From Nitratifractor sp. (lineage in GTDB: Bacteria; Campylobacterota; Campylobacteria; Campylobacterales; Sulfurovaceae), in contig JANTGQ010000038.1 of the NCBI GenBank assembly GCA_024762845.1, forward strand, positions 1 to 9,601: a stretch of 9,601 nucleotides of DNA. Reading direction: 5' to 3'. The position numbers were made by a program, and so were the translations under genes. The notes beneath the pieces were generated by a model. The model had not been told where the DNA came from. It searched no databases and saw only the letters and a program-made list of their open reading frames with translations. Below are positions 1 through 6,429 of this stretch, piece by piece (the first letter of the stretch is position 1; every line of letters starts with the position of its first letter).

Positions 1-126
1 TGCACCTACGGGTGCACCTCATGACCGAAGGGAATCCATACTTGCACAGTTTTCCGCAAATACCTACAGCACAAGCGTTTGGTAGATTTCAAGCAATCTC
101 TAATGCGAAATCTGGGATAAACATAG
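1..126 (+). repeat. Left copy of a ~100-base inverted repeat
   Basis: This stretch repeats, in opposite orientation, the sequence at 6271-6370. Bases 1-20 match the reverse complement of 6351-6370 exactly. Bases 48-120 match the reverse complement of 6349-6277 with about four substitutions and one single-base indel. Between these two blocks the left copy carries about 26 extra bases (21-47) that the right copy lacks. Bases 1-16 form a perfect 6-bp stem, TGCACC/GGTGCA, around a TACG loop. Bases 84-90 (AGATTTC) and 107-113 (GAAATCT) form a second, 7-bp stem. The repeat ends within a few bases of the RND pump stop codon at 127-129. No gene is credible here: the short plus-strand frame running through it has no ribosome binding site and runs into the pump gene. 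The outer end may continue beyond the window. Its role (dispersed repeat, cassette end, or relic of a gene leader) is unknown. Confidence 0.85.
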
Positions 127-3100
127 TCACATTTGTCGAGTATTACATTTTCTTTTTTCTATCATATAGAAAATTACCGGTATTAATATTAGTGTTAGCA
201 AGGTTGAGCTAACCATGCCGCCTATCATTGGGGCTGCTATTCTTTGCATTACTTCGCTTCCAACACCATGTGAGCGCATAATAGGTAGTAGCGAAAGTAT
301 AATTGCAAAAACTGTCATTAGTTTTGGTCTTAGTCTCATCACAGCACCTTTAAATATAGCCTCCTTAAGCTGCTCTTTTTGAAATCTGCTACCTATTTTT
401 TCTAACTCCTCTTGTAGATATATAAGCATTACAATTGATGTCTCAGCAGCTACTCCAATAAGAGATAAAAATCCAACAATAACTGCAATTGAGATATTAT
501 AGTCTAGGTAATAGATATATAATAGACCGCCAAGCAGTGCAAATGGTAGGCTAAAGAATATCACAAAAGAGTAGTTCAGTTGCCCTATTGCAAAATAGAT
601 CAAAATAAATACCAGTACAAGTGAGAGAGGAATAATATACTGCAGCTTCTCTATAGCACTCTCTAAATATTCACTCGAACCTGCCCACTCTACAAAATAC
701 CCAGCAGGCATATCTACTTTTTCTAAAAGCGCTTTTGCCTCTTTTTTATACTCTGTTGCAGAGACTCCAGGTTTTGGGGTTATGTAGATAAATGCCACAT
801 TTAACCCTTTTTCACTTTTAATAACGCTTGGACCCTCTGTATACTTTAGTTTAGCAAACTCCTTTAAAGGAAAGTATCCATTTCTGGTGATAATTTTCAA
901 CTCTTCTAATGCTCTTATATCACTCCTCTCTTCGGCATCTAATCGGAGTGTTATAGCATATCTTTCATCTTTGTTGTAGAGGGTAGAGACTCTTTGGGCA
1001 CCCACCAAATAGCTTATAGCATCTAAAATTTGACTCTTTGCAACACCAAAACGACTCATAGCCTCTAAGTTTAAATCTATATCCAGATAGTAACCACTAT
1101 TAATTTTATCTGATGTTACCGAGAGAGTTTTGTTAAAATCTTTTAGTTTCTGCTCTATTCTTGTAGCTACATCTTCTAATTTATACAGGTCATTTCCGTA
1201 GAGTTTTATTCCAAGTGGTGTTCTAATACCCGTTAACAACATATCGATTCTGCCTCTAATAGGGTATGTCCAAGAGTTTATAAGCCCCGGGAGTTGCAAC
1301 TTTTTATCTAACTCCTGCATAATATCTCTTGTGGTAATGCCCTCTCTCCATTTGCTCTCATCTTTTAGGGTAATAATTGTCTCTATCATGGCAAGTGGGG
1401 CTGGGTCTGTTGCAGTGTCTGCCCTTCCGGCTTTTCCAAAAACACTTTTTACCTCTGGCAATGTGGCAATAATCTCATCTGTCTTTTGAGTTATCTCTTT
1501 ACTTAAATCTATACCAATACCGTATGGTGTTACTGGCATATACATAAAAGTTTTCTCATCTAACATTGGCATAAATTCCCATTTAAACGACTTATAGAGA
1601 GGATATATCGCAGCCATTAAGAGTATCGCAACTAAGAGCACTCCATATCTTAGTTTTAAAGAGATTTTTAGTATTGGCTCATAGAAAAATTGGAAAAACC
1701 TATTCACTACATTTTTATTCTCTTCAACAATTTTTCCTCTAACAAAAAAGAGTATCAAAATAGGCACAACTGTTATTGAGAGCACTGCCCCAATAACCAT
1801 TGCAAAAGTTTTAGTATATGCCAATGGCGAAAAGAGTTTTCCCTCTTGCCCAGAGAGTGCAAAAATTGGCAAAAACGATACAACTATTAAAAGCAGTGCA
1901 AAAAATATTGGCTTTCCAACCTGCGAAGTCGCCTCTAAAATTGCCCTCAGACGCTCTTTTTTACTCTTTTGCAACGCTTGTGGGAGACGCAATAGATATT
2001 TATGGCTGTTTTCTACCATCACAATAGAGGCATCTACCATTGCCCCAATAGCAATAGCAATACCGCCAAGACTCATTATGTTGCTGCCGATGTTAAAAAA
2101 TTTCATAAACAAAAATGTGAGCATTACAGTAATTGGCAGTGTAATTATAATTACAAGCGAAGAGCGAAAATGCAAAAGAAAAATCATTACAATAAGCATT
2201 ACAATAATACTCTCTTCAACGAGTGTATTATTTAAATTTTTAATCGCTTTTTCTATTAAAGAGCTTCTGTCATATGTTGTAACAACTTCTACCCCATCAA
2301 CTTTTAGCTCACTTAAGCGCTTCTTGACTGCTTTAATAACCCGGTATGGGTTCTCGTTAAATCGAACAATCACAATGCCGCCAACAACTTCGCCCTTGCC
2401 ATTTAAATCTGCCATGCCCCGTCTTGGCGCTGGTGCAACTACAACATCTGCAATATCTTTTACTTTAAGCGGGGTGCTATTTACAAGCTTTAGTGTTATA
2501 TTTTCGATATCTTTAATAGATTTTATATAGCCGCTTGCCTGAATTATCTGCTCTTGACCATTTTCTAAAATTACTCCGCCGCCAATATCGTTATTATTTT
2601 CTCTAATGGCTTTTAAAATATCAGCCAGTGTAATATTGTACTCTATCAGCTTATCCTGTTTAACTCTGATTTCATAAGTTTTAACAAAGCCGCCAATTGG
2701 TGCAACTTCACTCACACCATCAATCCCAAGCAATGCATACTTATAAAAGTACTCTTGCAGTGTTCTAAGTTCTGCTAACGATTTGCTTTTAGACTTTAAA
2801 GCATACTCAAAAGCCCAGCCAACACCTGTTGCGTCACTACCCATACTGACAGATACACTTTTAGGCAGTGTTGGGGTAAGCTCTGCTAGTTTTTCTAAAA
2901 TCTTCTCTCTTGCATCATAGATATCTACCCCATCTTTAAAAATAACATAGACCAATGCATTGGAAAAACTGCTCATACCTCGAACGGTTTGGATATTTTT
3001 AAGACTCATCAAATTTGTAACAAGAGGGTATACCACTTGGTCTTGTATAATTTTAGGCGACTGCCCCTGCCACTTTACTTGCACTATCACCTGTACCGGA

Positions 3101-3228
3101 GAGAGATCTGGCAAGGCATCCAAAGATGTCTTCTTTACTGCCCAAATTGAGCCAAAAAGCAGTATTATAATTACTAAAATTGTTAAAAAGTAGTTTTTTA
3201 AGTTAAGCTCTATTATCTTTTTAATCAC
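127..3228 (-). CDS. cusA: CusA-type heavy-metal RND efflux pump (likely Cu(I)/Ag(I))
   Basis: This 1033-residue protein is the inner-membrane proton-driven pump of a tripartite heavy-metal exporter, close to the family's usual ~1040 residues. It has the RND plan: a first membrane helix at about 12-31, a large periplasmic domain, helices at about 335-500, one at about 525-545, a second periplasmic domain, and helices at about 862-1022. The HME-RND signature in helix 4 is present, with GAMVDASIVMVEN (395-407) giving the proton-relay Asp399 and Glu406. Three methionines fall where CusA binds Cu(I)/Ag(I): Met564 (in FMYMP), Met614 (in PLAM) and Met663 (in RIDM), which favours monovalent copper or silver over the Zn/Co/Cd of CzcA; the metal itself is inferred. 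Translation starts at GTG (3226-3228), with AAGGG six bases upstream overlapping the stop of the adaptor gene, nine bases away. It is the last gene of the operon and its stop abuts the left repeat. No frame damage is visible. Confidence 0.93.
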   Translation of the reverse strand: MIKKIIELNLKNYFLTILVIIILLFGSIWAVKKTSLDALPDLSPVQVIVQVKWQGQSPKIIQDQVVYPLVTNLMSLKNIQTVRGMSSFSNALVYVIFKDGVDIYDAREKILEKLAELTPTLPKSVSVSMGSDATGVGWAFEYALKSKSKSLAELRTLQEYFYKYALLGIDGVSEVAPIGGFVKTYEIRVKQDKLIEYNITLADILKAIRENNNDIGGGVILENGQEQIIQASGYIKSIKDIENITLKLVNSTPLKVKDIADVVVAPAPRRGMADLNGKGEVVGGIVIVRFNENPYRVIKAVKKRLSELKVDGVEVVTTYDRSSLIEKAIKNLNNTLVEESIIVMLIVMIFLLHFRSSLVIIITLPITVMLTFLFMKFFNIGSNIMSLGGIAIAIGAMVDASIVMVENSHKYLLRLPQALQKSKKERLRAILEATSQVGKPIFFALLLIVVSFLPIFALSGQEGKLFSPLAYTKTFAMVIGAVLSITVVPILILFFVRGKIVEENKNVVNRFFQFFYEPILKISLKLRYGVLLVAILLMAAIYPLYKSFKWEFMPMLDEKTFMYMPVTPYGIGIDLSKEITQKTDEIIATLPEVKSVFGKAGRADTATDPAPLAMIETIITLKDESKWREGITTRDIMQELDKKLQLPGLINSWTYPIRGRIDMLLTGIRTPLGIKLYGNDLYKLEDVATRIEQKLKDFNKTLSVTSDKINSGYYLDIDLNLEAMSRFGVAKSQILDAISYLVGAQRVSTLYNKDERYAITLRLDAEERSDIRALEELKIITRNGYFPLKEFAKLKYTEGPSVIKSEKGLNVAFIYITPKPGVSATEYKKEAKALLEKVDMPAGYFVEWAGSSEYLESAIEKLQYIIPLSLVLVFILIYFAIGQLNYSFVIFFSLPFALLGGLLYIYYLDYNISIAVIVGFLSLIGVAAETSIVMLIYLQEELEKIGSRFQKEQLKEAIFKGAVMRLRPKLMTVFAIILSLLPIMRSHGVGSEVMQRIAAPMIGGMVSSTLLTLILIPVIFYMIEKRKCNTRQM

Positions 3229-3237
3229 TTTATACCC

Positions 3238-4209
3238 TTACCACTCTTCATCGCCACTGTCATAGAGACCATTTGTTATAGCATCGCTGTCGAGTAAAAA
3301 TAGTGCGCTGTCAATTACCTTCTGCCCCTCTTTTAGTCCACTTAAAATCTCGTATATATCAGAGTTTACTCTTTTTGCTTTTACCTCTTTTGGTTCATAC
3401 GAGCCATCTTTATGCGGAATAAAAACATAGTGTTTGCTCCCCTTTGTTAAAACCGCACTCTTTGGCAAGGCTAAGATAACTCTTTTTTTATTTACAATAG
3501 TAACCTTGGCAAAGAGATTTGGGAAGATGCGACTATTACTATTTTCTAAAACAACTCGCACATCGATAGTTTTGCTTTTACTATCCATATATGGGTATAT
3601 AAAATCTACTTTTCCACTAAACTTACCAAGCCCTTTTATAAAAACTGTAGCATTTTGTCCTACTTTAATATCTGCCAAATCCTCTTGATAAATCTTGGCA
3701 ACTAGCCACATATCTTTTAAAGATGCAACTTTAAAGGCTGCCTGTCCCTGCTTTAAAAATGAGCCACTGTTTATCTTTTTTTCTAAAATAATTCCAGAAG
3801 ATGGAGATTTAATATCTACACTGTAATCCCCACTATAGAGTTTTGGAGCATCTAAGAGAAGAAGTTTTTTATTCAGAGAGCTTACTAAACTTTTATTATA
3901 CTTTTTAGCTACTTCTATCTCTTCATAAATCGAAGCCAACTCTTTGGAGTAGATAGAAAAAAGAGTATCACCTTTTTTTACATACTGCATACTCTTATTG
4001 GCAAAAAGTTTTGTAACATAGCCGCTAAAGCGCAATGTAGTATCACTAATTAAACTCTCATTTAATTTTGTAGTTGCATAAAAACTCTTTTTCTCCTCAA
4101 GAGACTTTTTCTTTACAGTCACAATTTTTCTGTTAAAGAGTTGCTTAATATCATTTGGATTTGCAAAAATAGAGCCTGTCAAAAAAAACAGTATGAAAAT
4201 TCCTCTCAT
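3238..4209 (-). CDS. cusB: CusB-type periplasmic adaptor (membrane fusion protein)
   Basis: This 323-residue exported protein should link the RND pump to the outer-membrane channel. A signal peptide covers about residues 1-16 (MRGIFILFFLTGSIFA). The lipoyl/barrel halves and a short alpha-helical hairpin follow: GYVTKLFANKSMQYVKKGDTL (about 63-83), a helical part at about 85-118, then SPSSGIILEKKINSGSFLKQG (about 135-155). A beta-barrel and membrane-proximal domain follow (about 165-300), ending in a GLKEGQKVIDSALFLLDSDA stretch (291-310) like the C-terminal signature of CusB. It is shorter than E. coli CusB (about 400 residues), and the mature N-terminus (17-60) has no Met, Cys or His, so the N-terminal copper-binding methionines of E. 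coli CusB are absent. Its ATG shares one base with the stop of the preceding gene (TAATG), with AGGGG six bases upstream, which suggests translational coupling. Assignment as an RND adaptor is firm from context; the Cus subtype is less so. Confidence 0.88.
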   Translation of the reverse strand: MRGIFILFFLTGSIFANPNDIKQLFNRKIVTVKKKSLEEKKSFYATTKLNESLISDTTLRFSGYVTKLFANKSMQYVKKGDTLFSIYSKELASIYEEIEVAKKYNKSLVSSLNKKLLLLDAPKLYSGDYSVDIKSPSSGIILEKKINSGSFLKQGQAAFKVASLKDMWLVAKIYQEDLADIKVGQNATVFIKGLGKFSGKVDFIYPYMDSKSKTIDVRVVLENSNSRIFPNLFAKVTIVNKKRVILALPKSAVLTKGSKHYVFIPHKDGSYEPKEVKAKRVNSDIYEILSGLKEGQKVIDSALFLLDSDAITNGLYDSGDEEW

Positions 4210-5387
4210 TATCTACCCCTGTAGTATAGTAATTTTGCGTATGCATCAAAATAATTTTGCTTCTCATCTAGTGCCTGCAGCTTAATTTTGTACTCCATAT
4301 TAAGCGTAGTCAAATACTCTAGCAAGCTGCCATTTTGGGTAAAGATAGTCGCTTTTTTTATCTCTTTTGACTGCTCTTGCAGGCTGCGTAACTCTTTTTG
4401 TATAGTGTAGTAGTTTGCTTGTGAGCTTTGTAGTATCTTTTTATAGATTTGGCTCTCCTTTTGAAAACTTTTTAAATAACTCTTATACTCATTTTTAACC
4501 TGTTGTAGTTTGATTGTAGAGATTTTTATCTCTGCATCTTCACGCCCTCTAACCGGAAGCGGCATACTTAGATTTAACGAGAAGTAGTCATCTCTGCCAA
4601 TTCTATTGTTGTAGCCAGCAGTTACCTTAACATCTGGTAGCTTTTTTGCTCTACTTAGTGCTACTTTCGTATCAAATTGCGCTATTTTGTAGCTGTAGGC
4701 TTTTATGAGCGGGAGATTATAGATATTAGTTTTTCCCACCTTTTTGAATTTTGTAGAGAGAGAAATTTTAGAAAAATCCCTATATAAGATTTTTTCAATC
4801 TCATACTTTGTGGTTTTAATTTTTTGTTTCAGTAACTCTTTTTTGAGTTTTAAATTTACTAGATACATATCTATATTTATACTTTTGCTACTGTTGGCAG
4901 TTGTTTTTGTCAATGCCGTTGTCGTTTTTTTAATAGAGTGGAAATTGTTTAGAAATCTATTGATAACCTGTAGCTTCTTTTCTAAAATTTGATAAGTAAA
5001 AAGCTTTTTTGCCAAAAGAGATTTATAGCGTAACACCCTGTCTTTGTAGATTTGCAGATATATCTTCTCTTGCAGTTTGGCAATTTTATACGTTATTTGG
5101 ATTTTATTGTTTGTGGGTATTTTTTGCGACAATGTTATATATTGTGTCTGCATTGCCTCTATATCTCTGTTAAAAAACTTTTTACTTATCAAAATATCAT
5201 TTATCCCAACACCTAAAACAGGGTTCTCCCACTTTTGAGAGAGGTCGGTTTGGTTTTGAGCAATCTTTATATAGGCTTTTTGATTTTTCAGCTCTAAATT
5301 ATTTTGTTCCAACAATTTAAAATAGTAGTTTAAGCCCTTACCATAGGCTATCTGCGATAAAAGGGTTAAAACAATTAACCCTCTCAT
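4209..5387 (-). CDS. TolC-family outer-membrane efflux protein (CusC role)
   Basis: This 392-residue exported protein is the probable outer-membrane channel of the efflux system. A signal peptide ends near residue 16 (LLSQIAYG). There is no lipobox cysteine, unlike E. coli CusC, so it is probably not lipidated. Two long Lys/Gln-rich helical regions (about 18-140 and 285-390) are typical of the outer-membrane efflux protein family. Also present are WENPVLGVGIND (53-64) and the second-repeat beta signature LPDVKVTAGYNNR (250-262) followed by SLNLSMPLPVRGRE (270-283). The length is slightly below TolC/CusC (about 430-470). The start is fixed by an ATGA overlap with the upstream FixH-like gene stop, with GGGAG about nine bases before the ATG. 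The downstream adaptor gene overlaps its stop by one base. Order channel-adaptor-pump matches a cusCBA layout. Specific metal preference cannot be read from this subunit. Confidence 0.87.
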   Translation of the reverse strand: MRGLIVLTLLSQIAYGKGLNYYFKLLEQNNLELKNQKAYIKIAQNQTDLSQKWENPVLGVGINDILISKKFFNRDIEAMQTQYITLSQKIPTNNKIQITYKIAKLQEKIYLQIYKDRVLRYKSLLAKKLFTYQILEKKLQVINRFLNNFHSIKKTTTALTKTTANSSKSINIDMYLVNLKLKKELLKQKIKTTKYEIEKILYRDFSKISLSTKFKKVGKTNIYNLPLIKAYSYKIAQFDTKVALSRAKKLPDVKVTAGYNNRIGRDDYFSLNLSMPLPVRGREDAEIKISTIKLQQVKNEYKSYLKSFQKESQIYKKILQSSQANYYTIQKELRSLQEQSKEIKKATIFTQNGSLLEYLTTLNMEYKIKLQALDEKQNYFDAYAKLLYYRGR

Positions 5388-5794
5388 AGATTTACGCTCC
5401 CTCTAACCTTATGTACCTCATCTCCAATTTTAAACTTAATGATATACTGCCAAGTACCTCCCATCGACAAATTGATATTTGTCCCAAAGGTACCATTGTC
5501 GGTTTTGCCATCAGCCTTAAACTCCATATATGGCATCCCAGGCATCTCTGGCATAAAAAACTTCACCTTCACCTTCGCCTCTACAGGTTTTTGCTCTTTT
5601 GCTATCTTCAGCTTGATTTCATTATTTCCAGCAATTAAAGGCTTCGTTGAGCTAAGTTCCACTTTGAAGCCATCAACCTCTTTTACCTGCTGTAACAAAT
5701 TACTCTGCTGAGTCATCTTAACACCACTGCCATCTGCATAGATAGTTGCTGTAGAGATTAAAGCACCAATTAAAATCGTTTTTAATATCTTCAT
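5384..5794 (-). CDS. Secreted FixH/YtkA-like protein, candidate periplasmic copper partner
   Basis: This 136-residue protein has a signal peptide at 1-20 (MKILKTILIGALISTATIYA) and one small beta-rich domain. The domain carries FMPEMPGMPYM (80-90), followed by GTFGTNINLSMGGTWQYIIKF (101-121), the pattern of the YtkA-like/FixH-like domain families found beside copper transporters and oxidase assembly genes. Methionines 81, 84, 87, 90 and 111 could bind Cu(I) in the periplasm; this is inferred. I chose the ATG at 5792-5794 because AAAGGA lies seven bases upstream and a clean signal peptide follows. The longer frame reaching a TTG at 5881 would put hydrophobic non-signal sequence and the promoter inside the gene. 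It is the first gene of the efflux operon and its stop overlaps the channel gene start (ATGA). It may replace CusF as metal deliverer to the pump, but no His/Trp CusF motif is present. The family call is moderate, the function a hypothesis. Confidence 0.8.
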   Translation of the reverse strand: MKILKTILIGALISTATIYADGSGVKMTQQSNLLQQVKEVDGFKVELSSTKPLIAGNNEIKLKIAKEQKPVEAKVKVKFFMPEMPGMPYMEFKADGKTDNGTFGTNINLSMGGTWQYIIKFKIGDEVHKVRGSVNL

Positions 5795-5804
5795 ACTGTT
5801 TCCT

Positions 5805-5818
5805 TTGATTAATATCAA
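5805..5818 (-). promoter_or_regulatory. FNR/CRP-family operator candidate TTGAT-N4-ATCAA
   Basis: The minus strand reads TTGATATTAATCAA, an exact match to the FNR consensus TTGAT-N4-ATCAA. It lies 10 bases upstream of the FixH-like start codon, abutting its Shine-Dalgarno (5801-5806), and downstream of the better -10 candidate (5829-5834). A regulator bound here would block transcription rather than activate it. The match is direct; binding by an FNR/CRP-type regulator in this organism is inferred, and a chance palindrome in AT-rich DNA is possible. Confidence 0.4.
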
Positions 5819-5916
5819 ACAATAGTACACTATATTTATGCAGTTAATATGGAGTGAGAAATCAAATAGAAGAATTGTCAAAAGTTTGCTATTTGAGAGG
5901 TATTACATTATATGGC
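5819..5916 (-). promoter_or_regulatory. Probable promoter region of the efflux operon
   Basis: This gap between the receiver gene and the efflux operon is the only sizeable spacer upstream of the four tightly packed efflux genes, so it most likely holds their promoter. On the minus strand TATAGT (5829-5834) gives a -10 with a leader of about 30 bases to the FixH-like ATG. A second possible -10, TATAAT (5907-5912), directly follows the receiver gene stop. A perfect TTGACA (5876-5881) has no -10 at the proper distance; Campylobacterota promoters often lack a conserved -35. An imperfect dyad, CACTCCATATT/AATATAGTG (5828-5856), overlaps the first -10 and could be an operator. No terminator hairpin follows the receiver gene, so read-through from it is possible. 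Confidence 0.45.
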
Positions 5917-6273
5917 TTAAAGCATCTTCAAAGCGACCCTGAGTTCATTACGGTCAAGTGGTTTTAAGAGTACTCTTGAGGGATTAATCTCTCTTAGACT
6001 CTCTTCGAAATCTCTGCTGAGTGTGGGGAGTGTAAAGATAATATCAATCTCTTTATTGAGCTCTCTCAGCGCCTTGGCAAACTCTATACCGTCATCTTTT
6101 TTCTCTATGGAACTATCTACTATTGCTACGTTTGCCAGCTGAGTCTCCTGGCTTAGAAAAAGTGCTTCGATACTCTCTATAATTGCAACTGTCTCATGCC
6201 CAATAGAGCCGATATAAGATTTTAGCGACTCTGCATACTCACGATTTGCGTTGATTATAACTACTCTTTTCAT
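5917..6273 (-). CDS. Single-domain receiver (response-regulator-like) with a degenerate acidic pocket
   Basis: This 118-residue protein has the length and pattern of one receiver domain and no output domain. The first strand and helix read RVVIINANREYAESLKSYI (3-21), where a receiver normally has ILIVEDE, so the metal-binding acidic pair is replaced by Asn8-Ala9. The probable phospho-acceptor is kept: Asp53 in VAIVDSS, followed by DDGIEFA (60-66). Thr81 (IIFTLP) and Lys104 (LLKPLD) sit at the switch Thr/Ser and conserved Lys positions. It may bind Mg2+ poorly and act without normal phosphorylation, or as a protein-interaction module; this is inferred. The ATG is preceded by a weak CTGGG eight bases upstream that belongs to the right repeat copy. 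It lies 156 bases downstream of the histidine kinase gene, a likely partner, and 122 bases upstream of the efflux operon. A role in controlling that operon directly is doubtful because it has no DNA-binding domain. Confidence 0.82.
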   Translation of the reverse strand: MKRVVIINANREYAESLKSYIGSIGHETVAIIESIEALFLSQETQLANVAIVDSSIEKKDDGIEFAKALRELNKEIDIIFTLPTLSRDFEESLREINPSRVLLKPLDRNELRVALKML

Positions 6274-6370
6274 AGCTTTAACCCAGATTTCGCATTAGAA
6301 TTGCTTGAAATCTACCAAGCGCTTGTGTTGTAGTTATTTGCGGAAAACTTGAGGTGCACCCGTAGGTGCA
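6271..6370 (-). repeat. Right copy of the inverted repeat, forming the receiver gene leader
   Basis: Read on the minus strand this copy begins TGCACCTACGGGTGCACCTC (6370-6351) and ends at the ATG of the receiver gene. It matches the left copy at 1-126 except for about 26 missing bases and a few substitutions. It can form a hairpin with a 6-bp stem and UACG loop closed by C-G (6370-6355), an especially stable tetraloop type. Further on, GCTTG (6320-6316) can pair with CAAGC (6307-6303), or AGATTTC (6313-6307) with GAAATCT (6291-6285). These two stems exclude one another, and the second ends directly at the GGG (6284-6282) that serves as the ribosome binding site. The C-to-T difference between copies at the GCTTG arm keeps a G-U pair. 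A regulatory mRNA leader is possible; a plain dispersed repeat equally so. Confidence 0.8.
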
Positions 6371-6429
6371 TCGATAGTTTCTCCGTAAGTGCTTACAGTG
6401 CAATGGTTTGTGTAGAGTTCTGCAATCTC
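6371..6429 (-). other. Remaining kinase-receiver spacer with a short dyad
   Basis: These bases separate the kinase stop codon from the right repeat. On the minus strand GTAAG-CA-CTTAC (6396-6385) is a small dyad. GCACTTACGG (6392-6383) resembles GCACCTACGG at the start of the repeat (6369-6360), with one difference. No clear promoter or terminator with a U-tract is visible, so kinase and receiver may share a transcript. Confidence 0.4.

Noticed and set aside
1..126. Repeat as an integron attC site or CRISPR repeat
   Set aside because: The GTTRRRY/RYYYAAC attC core pattern is not found, there are only two copies in opposite orientation 6 kb apart, and no integrase, cas gene or spacer array is present.
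12..212. Plus-strand open frame of 66 codons at the left edge
   Set aside because: It runs through the repeat and into the pump gene antisense, has no ribosome binding site and has no recognisable protein pattern.
5795..5881. Longer N-terminus for the FixH-like protein from a TTG at 5881
   Set aside because: The downstream ATG has a good Shine-Dalgarno and starts a clean signal peptide; the extension covers the promoter and FNR-type box.
5876..5881. Perfect TTGACA as a -35 box
   Set aside because: No -10-like hexamer lies 16-19 bases downstream on the minus strand.
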